Below the pieces are notes generated by a model, which had not been told where the DNA came from, made no database searches, and saw only the letters and a program-made list of their open reading frames with translations. Positions 8,468-18,243 of a stretch of 64,000 bases of DNA are shown here, in pieces (within the stretch, counting starts at the first letter, position 1; the number at the start of each line of letters is the position of its first letter). The stretch spans positions 3,655,001 through 3,719,000 of the forward strand of contig NZ_CP049107.1 of NCBI RefSeq assembly GCF_011044255.1. Direction: 5' to 3'. The position numbers were made by a program, and so were the translations under genes. This DNA is from Rhizorhabdus phycosphaerae (GTDB lineage Bacteria > Pseudomonadota > Alphaproteobacteria > Sphingomonadales > Sphingomonadaceae).

Positions 8468-9393
8468 GCGCCGGTGAACAGTTCGGCAAGGGCCGGCGGG
8501 GCATCGTGCAGGAGCCGGGCGGCCAGTGTCGCCGCGTCGCTCGTCTGCAGCAGCATCGCCTCGCCCGAGCGGCAAATGGAGCCGTCCCCGGTCATGATTT
8601 CTGCGCGCATGTGGAGGCCGGTGCCCGAGCGGACGGCGAGGGCGGCGACGGGCGAGCGGCAATCGGCCCCCAGCGCCGCGAGCAGCGCCCGTTCGGCCGA
8701 GACGCAGGCGTTGGTGAGCGGATCGTCGATCGCGCCGAGGATGGCGCGGAGCTCGGCATTGGCGGCCAGCGTCTCGATCCCGACCGCGCCCTGCGCGGGG
8801 GCGGGCAGCATGTCGGCGATCGGGATGGGATGGCCGATGTCGGGCCGGCCGAGGCGGTCCAGGCCGGCGCCCGCGAGCAAAGTCGCATCGGCTTCGCCGG
8901 CGGCGAGCTTCGCCAGCCTTGTATCGACATTGCCCCGGAACAGCACGACCTGAGCATCGGGGCGGGCGCGTCGCACCTGGGCCGCGCGGCGTGGCGAGGA
9001 GGTGCCGACGCGCGGCGAGGGCGGCATGGCGGCAAGGCTGGTCGCGCCGATCAGCCGGTCGCGCACGTCCGCCCGCGGCAGCATCGCGACGATCGCTATT
9101 TCGGCCGGGCGGATCGTCTCGACATCCTTCATCGAGTGGACGGCGAAGTCGATCTCGCCGTCCTGGAGTGCGCGGTCGAGTTCCTTGGTCCACAGCGCCT
9201 TGCCGCCGACCTCGGCGAGGGGCCGGTCCTGGATCCGGTCCCCGCTGGTCTTGATCGTGACGATCTCGACCGCGTCTTCCGCCCAGCCATGGGCCTGGCG
9301 CAGCGCGGCGATGGTCATGCGGGCCTGGGTCAGCGCCAGCGGCGAGCCGCGGGTGCCCAGACGCAGCGGGCGGCTAGGGTAGGAAGTGGTCAT
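8464..9393 (-). CDS. hemC: Hydroxymethylbilane synthase (porphobilinogen deaminase)
   Basis: 309 residues from the ATG at 9393 (MTTSYPSRPLRLGTRGSPLA). Diagnostic segments are RLGTRGSPLAL (11-21), IDFAVHSMKD (81-90), VGTSSPRRAAQ (129-139) and LGADCRSPVAA (241-251), in which C245 binds the dipyrromethane cofactor. The enzyme polymerises four porphobilinogen molecules. It is translationally coupled to hemD by a 4-bp overlap. In many alphaproteobacteria the divergent neighbour is tsaD; here that gene lies about 10 kb away behind an accessory block. Confidence 0.95.
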   Translation of the reverse strand: MTTSYPSRPLRLGTRGSPLALTQARMTIAALRQAHGWAEDAVEIVTIKTSGDRIQDRPLAEVGGKALWTKELDRALQDGEIDFAVHSMKDVETIRPAEIAIVAMLPRADVRDRLIGATSLAAMPPSPRVGTSSPRRAAQVRRARPDAQVVLFRGNVDTRLAKLAAGEADATLLAGAGLDRLGRPDIGHPIPIADMLPAPAQGAVGIETLAANAELRAILGAIDDPLTNACVSAERALLAALGADCRSPVAALAVRSGTGLHMRAEIMTGDGSICRSGEAMLLQTSDAATLAARLLHDAPPALAELFTGA

Positions 9394-9448
9394 CGCGCCT
9401 GCATAGAGAAGGAGGCGGCGGAGCAAAAGGGCCGCAACGGCAGGATGC

Positions 9449-10849
9449 TCAGCCGCGCTGCTCGATGGGCTGGCGCAGCAGCCCGAGCCGTTCGCGCCAC
9501 GCCCAGCGCCACAGCAGCAGCACCGACACCACCCCCAGCCCGGCGGCCAGGCCCAGCCAGATTCCGACGCCGCCCATGTCCAGGCGAAAGGCCAGCAGGA
9601 CGCCCGTCCCGATTCCGACGACCCAGTAGCCGAAGGCGGCAAACAGCATCGGCACGCGGGTATCCTGCAACCCGCGCAACACACCTGCGGCGATCGCCTG
9701 GGTGCAGTCGACCAGCTGGAACAGCGCGGCGACCGCCAGGAAGGATATGGCGAAGTCCACGACCACGGCATTGCCTGGCGCATGGATATCGATGAACGCG
9801 CCGACCAGCGGGAGCGGAGCGATCAACAACAGTGCCGACGCACCCGCGGAAAAGGCCCCGCCCAAGCCGAGGGCGAGCCAGCCGGCGCGCTTCACGGCGG
9901 CCGGGTCGCCGCGGCCATGCGCATAGCCGACGCGGACGGTTGCGGCCTGCCCAATGCCCATCGGCACCATGAAGCAGAGCGCCGCGATTTGGATCGCGAT
10001 GGCATGCGCGGCGAGTTCGGGGCGCCCGATAAGGCCCATCAGGAACACCGCCGCATTGAACACGGTCGCTTCGAAGCCGACGGTGATGGCGATCGGCAGG
10101 CCGATCTTCCAGACCGTCTTGAAGCGCGGCCAGTCGGCGACCCAGAATCGCCCGAACAGCCGGTATCGGCGGAAGCGCCGGTCGAGCACCACCACCATCC
10201 CCATGCCCACAGCCATGAAGCAGGAGGTCAGCAGGCTGGCGAGCCCTGCGCCGCGCAGGCCGAGCGCGGGCAGGCCGAGATGGCCGAAGATCAGAACCCA
10301 CCCCGCCAGCGCATTGAATGGAACGGTGAGCAGGGTGACGATCACGCCCCAGATCGGCTTTTCGAGCGCTGCGACGAAATTGCGCAGCACCAGGAAAATG
10401 AAATAGGGGAACAGCCCCCATTGCAGACCGTGGACCAGTTGGGCCGCGCTGGCCGCGAGTTCGGGATCCTGCCCGATCGCGATCAGCACCGTCTCCGCCT
10501 GCCACAGCAGCAGCCAGGCGGGCAGGCACAGCAGGCCTGCGGCCCAGGCGGTCTGCCGGACCGAGCGCCTAATGTCGCGCACCGAATGCAGCTTACGGCC
10601 GCGTTCGCTGGCGATCAGCGGCGATGCGGCGCTGGTGAGGCCGATCCCGGAGATCAGGAAGGCATGATAGAGATTGAGCGCGAGCGAGCCCGCCGCGACC
10701 GCATCGGGCCCTAGGCGGCCGAGCAGCAGCAGATCGGTGGCGGCGATCGCCGACCAGCCGAGATTGGCGATGACCAGCGGCAGGCTGAGCGCGATTAGCG
10801 CCCTGGCTTCCGTTCGCCAGGGCGAGCGCGATTCCGGATTCTCGTCCAT
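9449..10849 (-). CDS. MATE-family multidrug/sodium efflux transporter
   Basis: 466 residues from the ATG at 10849 (MDENPESRS), preceded by GGAG at good spacing; an upstream in-frame extension to 10999 runs into the next gene and is unlikely. About 12 membrane segments in two MatE repeats: LIALSLPLVIANLGWSAIAATDLLLLGRLGP opens repeat one, and the second begins near WKIGLPIAITVGFEATVFNAAV. MATE pumps export cationic drugs or metabolites by Na+ or H+ antiport. It lies 94 bp downstream of the polytopic membrane gene on the same strand and may share its transcript. The substrate is unknown. Confidence 0.9.
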   Translation of the reverse strand: MDENPESRSPWRTEARALIALSLPLVIANLGWSAIAATDLLLLGRLGPDAVAAGSLALNLYHAFLISGIGLTSAASPLIASERGRKLHSVRDIRRSVRQTAWAAGLLCLPAWLLLWQAETVLIAIGQDPELAASAAQLVHGLQWGLFPYFIFLVLRNFVAALEKPIWGVIVTLLTVPFNALAGWVLIFGHLGLPALGLRGAGLASLLTSCFMAVGMGMVVVLDRRFRRYRLFGRFWVADWPRFKTVWKIGLPIAITVGFEATVFNAAVFLMGLIGRPELAAHAIAIQIAALCFMVPMGIGQAATVRVGYAHGRGDPAAVKRAGWLALGLGGAFSAGASALLLIAPLPLVGAFIDIHAPGNAVVVDFAISFLAVAALFQLVDCTQAIAAGVLRGLQDTRVPMLFAAFGYWVVGIGTGVLLAFRLDMGGVGIWLGLAAGLGVVSVLLLWRWAWRERLGLLRQPIEQRG

Positions 10850-10943
10850 GGCGCGCTCCATAGAGCGTTGTGGCGCGAACGGAAACGCCGCGATTGTCGT
10901 GATCGATCGATCGCCCGGAAGCAGGGCCTGCTTGGAGCCCCGA

Positions 10944-12479
10944 CTAGAAGAGTTCGGGGCGCTGCCAGGGGCGATCGAAGCAGGCCCGGCCCTGGTCATC
11001 GGGCGCCTGCGCGAGCCGGGTCGGACGGATCGTCCCGGGCAGGTCGAGCGGATTGGCGAAATAGCCGCTCTTCGGGAAGACGGCGAAGGTCTCGTCCCAG
11101 GCGCGCGAGACGCTGCACCGTCCGAGCGGGCTGGGCGGATAGGTCAGCGCCCGGACCGTCTCGGTCAGCGGTGTGGCCGCGCCGATCGCGAGCAGCAGCG
11201 CGAGCGCGCCCTTGCGGCGGGTCGACGCCGGCCAGCCCCCGCTCATCATGTCTGCGAGATGGGCGATGAGGATCGCGAGCGCGGGGATGGTCGCGCGCAT
11301 GGCGAAGTCTATCCAGCCGCCGATCTGTATCAGCGGCGCGACGAGCAGGAACAGCGCGGCGGTGACGAACAGCGCGCCGCCGAAGCGCGCTTTCAGCCCC
11401 GCCATGCTGATCAGCAGGAAGGGCAATATCTCGATCGTGAGGAAGCTGAGATAGATGGCGGGTGCGATCGGAAAGAGGCGCAGCCCGACGGCCCCGGACC
11501 CCGCCGCCAGATAGAGGAGCGCGGGTAGGGCCATGGCGCTCGCGATGGCGGGCAGCAGGAGATCCGCCGGCCGAATCCGTCGGTACCGCGCTTCGCTGGC
11601 CAAGGCGACGCCGAGGAAAGGCAGCATTCCGATCGCCGCGAAGGGCGACCACAGCGCCAGCAGCGGCGGCAGCATCAGCAGTGCGCCCAGGCCGAGGCGC
11701 CGCTCGCGCCAGAGCAGGATGGCGAGCGCTCCGAGCCAGCCGGCCAGCGCGTGCTGCGGCACCCAGAAGGCGAGGGTGAGGGTAGAGGAATATTGCGACG
11801 GCCCCCAGCCTTCCAGATGCGCGCTCGGGGTAAGGCCTGCAGCATGACCGACCTTGATCTGACCAAGGATGTCGAGCCCGCTGAAGAGCAGGAACAGGGC
11901 AAGCGCGACCAACTGCCGCCGTCGACCGGCGAACAGCGTCGAGCCGATCCCGAGAAGGACGCCGAGAAAGACGGCGTTCTGGGCAAGCAACGCCAAGTCG
12001 GCTGCGTCGCGCCCCCACGCCTTTCCGACCAGCGCCGGCGCCAGATACATACCGATCGGGGCCCGTAGCAACGCGCCGTCGGGATAGACGAAGGGCCAGG
12101 GGTTCGCGACCATGTCGCTCAGCACCGCATCGCGCACCTGCCAGTCGAGATTGGCGTAAAGGATCCGTCCCTCGCCACCGAGGACCATCAACAGGGTGGC
12201 GACAGCGATGCAGACCAACAGCGTCGCGACCGTCGGTCCGGCCCGCAGGTCGGCTCGCCTGGGCAATGTGAGCAGCCAGAACAGCCCAACCGTCAGCACC
12301 GCCCAGCCCGCGTGTAGCCATGGGCCGCCCATGCCGAGGAAACGGCAGAGCAGGAGCAGGTCATAGCTCAGCCAGGCAATGATCCCCCCGAACAGCAGCA
12401 TGGCCGGAACGGTGCGTCGCAGCAGGGGCGTCCTGATGGTCGTCGCCGATAGTCCGGCGGGCGGGGCGAGACTTGCCAT
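10944..12479 (-). CDS. Polytopic membrane protein, GT-C glycosyltransferase-like, function unknown
   Basis: 511 residues with about 11-12 hydrophobic segments and a C-terminal non-membrane tail of about 70 residues (ending DRPWQRPELF). The acidic stretch in the first large loop (ANLDWQVRDAVLSDMVANPWPFVYPDGALLRAP, about 109-141) is where GT-C glycosyltransferases keep catalytic acidic residues, but I cannot identify a defined family. An inner-membrane sugar or lipid transferase is possible. Upstream of the MATE gene on the same strand and downstream of the TetR gene (stop at 12533). I do not assign a function. Confidence 0.7.
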   Translation of the reverse strand: MASLAPPAGLSATTIRTPLLRRTVPAMLLFGGIIAWLSYDLLLLCRFLGMGGPWLHAGWAVLTVGLFWLLTLPRRADLRAGPTVATLLVCIAVATLLMVLGGEGRILYANLDWQVRDAVLSDMVANPWPFVYPDGALLRAPIGMYLAPALVGKAWGRDAADLALLAQNAVFLGVLLGIGSTLFAGRRRQLVALALFLLFSGLDILGQIKVGHAAGLTPSAHLEGWGPSQYSSTLTLAFWVPQHALAGWLGALAILLWRERRLGLGALLMLPPLLALWSPFAAIGMLPFLGVALASEARYRRIRPADLLLPAIASAMALPALLYLAAGSGAVGLRLFPIAPAIYLSFLTIEILPFLLISMAGLKARFGGALFVTAALFLLVAPLIQIGGWIDFAMRATIPALAILIAHLADMMSGGWPASTRRKGALALLLAIGAATPLTETVRALTYPPSPLGRCSVSRAWDETFAVFPKSGYFANPLDLPGTIRPTRLAQAPDDQGRACFDRPWQRPELF

Positions 12480-12532
12480 CCGGCGCTGGTAGAGCGGAAT
12501 GGTTAAGATAGGATCGCCGTCAGCCCGCTAGC

Positions 12533-13276
12533 CTATCCCGCGTGCAATCCGAACAGCGGTGGGGCGCCGAACTCGGGAGAATCCACGGCGTTGGTGATCA
12601 TTCCGAGGACATCTTCGATGACTGGCGCAAACTCGCTGTCGCTGATCGGGGAAATCTTGTTCTCGCGATTGACCAGGGTGGAGAGGAAGGAGAGGGTTGC
12701 GAAGAACAGCCGCCGTTCACCAGCAGCTGGGCTGAGGAACGACAGGCGGGCGTAAAACAGTTCCTGGATTCTCTGAAGCGCAGGAAGGCCTTCTCGGTCG
12801 GCGGGATGCATAATCCCTTGCGGCCTTTGATACAGCAGATACCGGATCAGGAAGGCAGCGTAGGAATAGTTGCCCTCGTCGTCGCGCAGCCCCAGGTGGG
12901 GAAGGCAGATCATGGCGATGATCGTCCGGAGATCCTGTAGCGCGTTCGCCGAGGCAGCCTCGCGGAGCATTTCGAAGCGCACGGGTTCAAGCAGGTTGGC
13001 GCGATATTCGAATATCGCCTGCATTAGCCCTTCCTTGCTGCCGAAATGATAGCGGACGGCGTTGTTGTTGCCATGCCCTGCGGCGACGGCGATCTCCCGT
13101 AGCGACGTTCCTTCAAGACCTTGACGTGCAAACAGCTTTTCGCCGGCGAGGATGATCTGTCGCTTCGCGGGATTAAGCTCTGCCGCGAACTCCGGGCTCT
13201 CGACGGCCTGGCGAAAGAAAAGGTGCATAGCGCTGCTTAACGCGATCGCGTTCGAAAACAAGCTCTTCAACGCCAT
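12533..13276 (-). CDS. TetR/AcrR-family transcriptional regulator
   Basis: Up to 247 residues. A later in-frame ATG at 13228 is an equally plausible start, since neither has a clear ribosome site. The HTH is at about 36-85: AKRQIILAGEKLFARQGLEGTSLREIAVAAGHGNNNAVRYHFGSKEGLMQAIF, with the typical helix-turn-helix and YHF...K positions. The remaining C-terminal domain is a ligand-binding helical bundle of unknown specificity. It is transcribed divergently from the TonB-dependent receptor, and the 149-bp region between them carries two inverted repeats. It is therefore the likely local regulator of the receptor-sulfatase genes. Confidence 0.88.
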   Translation of the reverse strand: MALKSLFSNAIALSSAMHLFFRQAVESPEFAAELNPAKRQIILAGEKLFARQGLEGTSLREIAVAAGHGNNNAVRYHFGSKEGLMQAIFEYRANLLEPVRFEMLREAASANALQDLRTIIAMICLPHLGLRDDEGNYSYAAFLIRYLLYQRPQGIMHPADREGLPALQRIQELFYARLSFLSPAAGERRLFFATLSFLSTLVNRENKISPISDSEFAPVIEDVLGMITNAVDSPEFGAPPLFGLHAG

Positions 13277-13351
13277 TGTGACGCAGGTGACTTAGGATCA
13301 TATGCCGGAAACGCTAGCTTTTTTGCTAGTCAGGTGCGACTCGGCTTGCTC

Positions 13352-13392
13352 TTGGCCAGAAATCGGCCAATAAAAAATAACGCAAGTGCGTT
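13352..13392. promoter_or_regulatory. Candidate TetR operators in the divergent TetR/receptor promoter region
   Basis: Two inverted repeats lie between the divergent genes: TTGGCC-N7-GGCCAA at 13352-13370, and AACGCA-AG-TGCGTT at 13379-13392. An AT-rich stretch (taaaaaataa, 13371-13380) sits between them and could hold the -10 of the receptor promoter. Both perfect half-sites and the position between a TetR gene and its likely target suggest operators. Which repeat is bound is not known. Confidence 0.5.
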
Positions 13393-13425
13393 CATTGAAG
13401 GGCGCAGCAAAAAGGGGATGGGTGT

Positions 13426-15861
13426 ATGAAGGGCAGATATTCCGCACGCGCCAGGCTGTTGTCCGGGGCGCTGCTCATTGCCGTCGTGGCGGGCCCCGCC
13501 GTAGCGCAGGGTGCCGGCGAAGAGGGCGGTATTCAGGACATCGTCGTCACCGCGCGCAAGCGGGTCGAAACGACGCAGGATGTGCCTGTGGCGGTCACCG
13601 CGCTGACGCGGGAACAGCTTTCGCGCTACGATCTGTCCAGTCTCGAGCGGGTCGCCGCCTCGACCCCGCAGTTCGTCATCGGTCGCGCGCCGAGCGGATC
13701 GGGCGCGACCCTCGTCCTGCGCGGCATCGGCTCCAACACGACCTCCATCGGCCTCGAGCAGTCGGTCGCGGTCGTGGTCGACGGCATTTATTATGGCCAG
13801 GGGCGCACGATCAACGAAGGCTTCTTCGATCTGGGACGCCTCGAGATCCTGAAAGGCCCGCAGGCTCTGTTCTTCGGCAAGAATGCGACGGCAGGCGTGG
13901 TGTCGATCACCACGGCCGACCCGGGTGACCGTCCAGAGTTCAGTGCGAAGCTCGGCTATGAATTCGCTGGTCAGCAGATCCTGGGCGAGGCGGTCGCGTC
14001 CGGTCCGCTGACGGAAACACTGGGTGCACGCGTCGCCGTCCGGGCCAGCAAGATGTACGATGGCTATTTCAGGAATATCGGAACCGCACAGACCTACCCG
14101 ACGCGGGATCGCAGTTCGCTGGCGCAGGTCGTCAATCCGACCAACCACGTCTCTGATCCTGCAGGCGACGGACGCGCCGAGGAGTTCTACATCCGGACGA
14201 CGTTGAAGTGGACGCCGACCGATAGGCTCACGGCGACGCTCAAGGCCAATTTCGGAACCAACGACAACGACAATCCAGGCGCCAACAACGTCTTCTATTA
14301 TTGCCCCACGGGCACGGCTGCCTTCAACCCGAACGTGCGTTGCGGCCGCCGCTTCGTATCATCGTCGAACCGCATCCCGGCGGCGATAGCCGCTTCGATT
14401 CCCTATGGATCGGACGGCTCGATGGGGAACGAATATCGCTCCTGGGCGGTGACCGCCAATCTCAACTACGAGATGGACGACGTCACTATCACGTCGGCGA
14501 CCAATTATAATTGGAACCGCAACATCTTCCGCTTCGACGGCGATCTCATCTCCTCGTCCGGCCCGCAAAATGTGTTCGCGACCGAATGGTCCACCTTCCG
14601 GGCCTTTTCGAGCGAGTTGCGCGCCCTCACCACCTATGAGGGGCCGATCAACCTGATGGTGGGTGGCTATTACCAGAAGACCAAGCGTGACTATCTCGCC
14701 TGGACCGCGTCCGGCGGGTTGGAGAACTCGGCCGCTGTGCCCGACTTCCGTCGCTATCTCGCCAATAGCAAGGACTCGGAGACCAACGGCGAAACGATCG
14801 CCCTGTTCGGGCAGGTGACCTACAAGCCTGTCGAGCGCGTCGAGATCAGCGGCGGCGTGCGTTACACGCATGAGACCAAGGACAGCTATTTCGAGCAGCC
14901 CTATGCGCACCCGATCCGCGTGGCCCAGGGCATTTTCCTGCCGAATGTGCGCATCTTCGCCGACCAGACGTTCAACGACTGGTCGCCGGAAGCGACGATT
15001 TCGTTCAAGGCGACGCGCGACGTGAATCTGTATTTCGGTTACAAGACGGCATACAAGTCTGGGGGTTTCTCGAACTCCGGCATATTGAGCGCAACCGCTT
15101 CGGTCGATGATTTCACCTTCGATGCGGAGAAGGCTCGCGGGTTCGAGGGTGGCGTAAAAACGACGCTGCTTGACCGCCAGCTGCGACTGAACATCGCTCT
15201 GTATCGCTACCGCATCAGCAATCTTCAGATCGACTTCTTCAACGCGCCCGTGTTCGCATTCAGCACGATCAACGCAGGATCGGCGACGACCAAGGGCGTC
15301 GAACTGGAGTTCGAATATGGCCCGCGCACCCTCCCAGGGTTCAATCTGCGCGGCAGCCTCAACTACAACAAGGCGCGCTATGGCGATGTGCCCAACGCAC
15401 CCTGCTATGGCGGCATGACCATCGCGGACGGATGCACCATCCCCGCACCCGGCCAGCGCCCCCGCCAGAATCTGCGCGGGAAGCCGACCGCCAATGCCCC
15501 GCTCTGGACCGCGTCGCTGGGCGCTTCCTACGATGCGGCGCTGACCGACCGGCTGCGCCTCGGCCTGTCCTTAGATGCGCGCTATAGCGACAACTATATC
15601 GCAACCGCGTTCGGCAATCCGTTCACCCGGCAGAACAGCTATGTGAACATCGACGGCAGCATCCGCCTTCATACAGACGACGACCGCTGGGAGCTTGCCC
15701 TGATCGGCAAGAACCTGACCAACCGCTGGTATGCCGTCGGCGGTGTCGATGCGCCCAACACGGGGGGCGGCACAGGGACTGCGACAGGGGTGATCGCCGA
15801 CCAGGCCGGCTATGCCAGCCTGCCGCGTACCGTGCAGGTCCAGCTGAGCTGGCGTTACTGA
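13426..15861 (+). CDS. TonB-dependent outer-membrane receptor
   Basis: 811 residues from the ATG at 13426, preceded by AAAAGGGGATGG. A signal peptide is evident (MKGRYSARARLLSGALLIAVVAGPAVAQG, cleavage near AVAQ). The mature N-terminus has a TonB-box-like IQDIVVTARKR, then the plug domain with GATLVLRGIGSN, and a long beta-barrel ending in the aromatic-terminal strand TVQVQLSWRY. It imports a large or scarce ligand across the outer membrane with energy from TonB. Its neighbours, a sulfatase and FGE, suggest a sulfate ester as ligand, which is inference. It belongs to the large sphingomonad receptor expansion. Confidence 0.93.
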   Translation: MKGRYSARARLLSGALLIAVVAGPAVAQGAGEEGGIQDIVVTARKRVETTQDVPVAVTALTREQLSRYDLSSLERVAASTPQFVIGRAPSGSGATLVLRGIGSNTTSIGLEQSVAVVVDGIYYGQGRTINEGFFDLGRLEILKGPQALFFGKNATAGVVSITTADPGDRPEFSAKLGYEFAGQQILGEAVASGPLTETLGARVAVRASKMYDGYFRNIGTAQTYPTRDRSSLAQVVNPTNHVSDPAGDGRAEEFYIRTTLKWTPTDRLTATLKANFGTNDNDNPGANNVFYYCPTGTAAFNPNVRCGRRFVSSSNRIPAAIAASIPYGSDGSMGNEYRSWAVTANLNYEMDDVTITSATNYNWNRNIFRFDGDLISSSGPQNVFATEWSTFRAFSSELRALTTYEGPINLMVGGYYQKTKRDYLAWTASGGLENSAAVPDFRRYLANSKDSETNGETIALFGQVTYKPVERVEISGGVRYTHETKDSYFEQPYAHPIRVAQGIFLPNVRIFADQTFNDWSPEATISFKATRDVNLYFGYKTAYKSGGFSNSGILSATASVDDFTFDAEKARGFEGGVKTTLLDRQLRLNIALYRYRISNLQIDFFNAPVFAFSTINAGSATTKGVELEFEYGPRTLPGFNLRGSLNYNKARYGDVPNAPCYGGMTIADGCTIPAPGQRPRQNLRGKPTANAPLWTASLGASYDAALTDRLRLGLSLDARYSDNYIATAFGNPFTRQNSYVNIDGSIRLHTDDDRWELALIGKNLTNRWYAVGGVDAPNTGGGTGTATGVIADQAGYASLPRTVQVQLSWRY

Positions 15862-15871
15862 CTCCCAGACT

Positions 15872-15900
15872 GGCCGTCCCGTTCGCGGGACGGCCCCTTT
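15872..15900 (+). terminator. Strong GC hairpin between receptor and sulfatase genes
   Basis: A perfect 10-bp stem GGCCGTCCCG / CGGGACGGCC (15872-15881 and 15886-15895) with a 4-base loop, followed by ccttt. It begins 10 bp after the receptor stop. The short T tract means partial termination or mRNA 3'-end protection, which would set different expression levels for receptor and sulfatase. Confidence 0.5.
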
Positions 15901-15916
15901 GCTTCCACGAGGTGAG

Positions 15917-18238
15917 ATGATGTTCAAGCCGCGCGCGCTTCTCGGCGCCCTTCTGACGACCGCGCTGATCGCTGCGGCTGTGCCGGTAGCCGCCGAACAG
16001 GGTGTGCGCGTGATCGGCAAGACCGTCGAGACCACGCATGCGCCGGAGTGGCCCGCGCCTGTAAAGGCCCCCGACAAGGCGCCGAACGTGCTGGTGATCC
16101 TGACCGATGATATAGGCTTCGGGGTTACCCAGGCCTTCGGCGGCCCCGTACCTACGCCGGCCTTCGATGGGTTGGCGAAGCAGGGGCTTCGGTACAATCG
16201 GTTCAATACGACAGCACTGTGTTCACCCACGAGGGCGTCGCTCCTCACAGGGCGCGAGCCGCACAATGTGAACATGGGCAACGTCACCAATCTGCCGACC
16301 GGATATGATGGCTATACGACGGTCATTCCTAAGAGTGCGGCGACCATTGCGAAGCTGCTAAAGCATGGCGGCTACAACACCGCGATGTTCGGCAAGAGCC
16401 ACCTGACGCCCGACTGGGAAATGAGCGCAGCCGGCCCCCATGATCGCTGGCCGACCGGTCTGGGCTTCGAATATTTCTATGGTTTTCTTTCCGCCGACAC
16501 ATCGATGTGGGCTCCATCGATAGTGGAGAACACGCTCCCCGTCGAACCGCCGCACGGCGACCCCAGCTATCATTTCGAAAAGGACATGGCGGACCACGCG
16601 ATCAGCTGGCTGCGCACCCAGCGGGCATCGGCGCCGGACAAGCCCTTTTTCATCTATTATGCACCGGGGCTCGCCCACACGCCGCACCATGTCCCCAAGG
16701 ACTGGATAGCCCGCTTCAAGGGGCAGTTCGATGCCGGCTGGGACGCGGTGCGGGAGCAAAGCTTCGAGCGTCAGAAGAAGCTCGGAATCATTCCGAAGGA
16801 CGCCCGGCTGTCGCCGCGCCCGGATTCGCTGCCCGCCTGGTCGTCGCTCAGTGCCGACCAGAAGCGCGTCTATGCGCGATTGATGGAGGTGTTCGCAGCG
16901 TCGGTTGCCTTTTCGGATCATCAGACGGGGCGCCTCATTGAGGAAATCCGTCGGAACGGCGACTTCGACAACACGATGATCGTGTACATCCAGGGTGACA
17001 ATGGCAGCAGTGCAGAGGGAGGGCTCAACGGTCTGGCCTTCGAGCAGTCGTCGATCACGGGCCGGAAGGAGAGTTTCGAGGAGTTGAAGTCCCACTTCGA
17101 CGATTTCGGTGGACCGAAGGTCTACAACCACTTCCCGGCGGCCTGGGCCTGGGCGATGAACAGCCCCTTCCCCTGGTGGAAGCAGATCGCGTCGCAGGCG
17201 GGCGGCACGCGCAATGGCATGGTGATCTCCTGGCCCCGCCGCATCCGTGACGGGGGAGCGATCCGCAACCAGTTCGCCTATGTCAGCGACATCGCACCTA
17301 CCATTCTCGAGGCGACGGGCATCAGAGCCCCAGCAACGGTCGACGGCGTGACGCAGCAGCCGATCGACGGCATCAGCCTGGCCTACAGCTTCGAGGCGCC
17401 GACAGCGCCGTCTCGTCGGACCATCCAGGTCTTCGAGATGATGGAGAATTTCGGCATTTATCACGATGGCTGGCTGGCCGGCACCTTGCCCAAGCGGCTC
17501 GCCTGGGAAGTCGGCGCGGGCGTTGACCGGAAGCTCGATCTCGAGCCCGACGAGCGCAGATGGACCCTGTTCGATCTCGACAAGGACTTCACGACGGCAA
17601 ACGATCTGGCTGCGCGCAATCCGGCGAAGTTGAAGGAGATGCAGGCGCTGTTCTGGAAGGAGGCGGCCCGAAACCACATCCTGCCGATCCACGACTACAG
17701 CCAGGGTACCGCCGGCAGGCCGAGCGTGGCTGCAGACCGTCGGGAGTTCCTGTACACCGCCCCTGTCTCCAGGATCGCCGAGGATGCGGCGCCCCACACG
17801 ATCGGCAAGTCTTTCTCCATCGAAGCTGACGTCGCCGTGGCCGGAAAGGATCAGGGCGTACTGCTCACGCAGGGCGGCAGGTTCGGCGGCTATGCCTTCT
17901 ACATCAAGGACGGCCGCCCCGTATTCCATTACAACGCCGTGGGTGCCGACCAGTTTACGGTCCGGGCAGACGCCCCCCTGGAGCCCGGCGCGCACAAGCT
18001 GGCCGCTCGGTTCGTCATCGATGAGGCCAAGCCCGGCTCCGGGGGAATGCTGACCATCACCGTCGACGGCCGCGAAGTCGCAAGCGGTCGCATCGGCCGG
18101 ACGGTGCAGGGCTGGATGTCGCATACCGAGGGTCTCGACGTCGGACAGGACAGCATCTCATCGGTCAGCGAGGATTATGACGTGACGCAAAGCCGCTTCT
18201 CCGGCACGCTTCGAAGCATCAGGGTCACGCTTTTCTGA
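15917..18238 (+). CDS. Type I (formylglycine-dependent) arylsulfatase, exported
   Basis: 773 residues from the ATG at 15917, right after GAGGTGAG; a second ATG follows directly. A signal peptide spans about the first 27 residues (ALLGALLTTALIAAAVPVAAEQ). The sulfatase core starts with NVLVILTDDIGFG (metal-binding Asp pair). The nucleophile motif LCSPTRASLLTGRE is the C-x-P-x-R type, with C102 to be converted to formylglycine. The last ~200 residues form an extra C-terminal domain found in the ~770-residue arylsulfatases. It hydrolyses sulfate esters in the periplasm. The maturing enzyme is encoded directly downstream. Confidence 0.92.
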   Translation: MMFKPRALLGALLTTALIAAAVPVAAEQGVRVIGKTVETTHAPEWPAPVKAPDKAPNVLVILTDDIGFGVTQAFGGPVPTPAFDGLAKQGLRYNRFNTTALCSPTRASLLTGREPHNVNMGNVTNLPTGYDGYTTVIPKSAATIAKLLKHGGYNTAMFGKSHLTPDWEMSAAGPHDRWPTGLGFEYFYGFLSADTSMWAPSIVENTLPVEPPHGDPSYHFEKDMADHAISWLRTQRASAPDKPFFIYYAPGLAHTPHHVPKDWIARFKGQFDAGWDAVREQSFERQKKLGIIPKDARLSPRPDSLPAWSSLSADQKRVYARLMEVFAASVAFSDHQTGRLIEEIRRNGDFDNTMIVYIQGDNGSSAEGGLNGLAFEQSSITGRKESFEELKSHFDDFGGPKVYNHFPAAWAWAMNSPFPWWKQIASQAGGTRNGMVISWPRRIRDGGAIRNQFAYVSDIAPTILEATGIRAPATVDGVTQQPIDGISLAYSFEAPTAPSRRTIQVFEMMENFGIYHDGWLAGTLPKRLAWEVGAGVDRKLDLEPDERRWTLFDLDKDFTTANDLAARNPAKLKEMQALFWKEAARNHILPIHDYSQGTAGRPSVAADRREFLYTAPVSRIAEDAAPHTIGKSFSIEADVAVAGKDQGVLLTQGGRFGGYAFYIKDGRPVFHYNAVGADQFTVRADAPLEPGAHKLAARFVIDEAKPGSGGMLTITVDGREVASGRIGRTVQGWMSHTEGLDVGQDSISSVSEDYDVTQSRFSGTLRSIRVTLF

Positions 18239-18243
18239 GAGGA

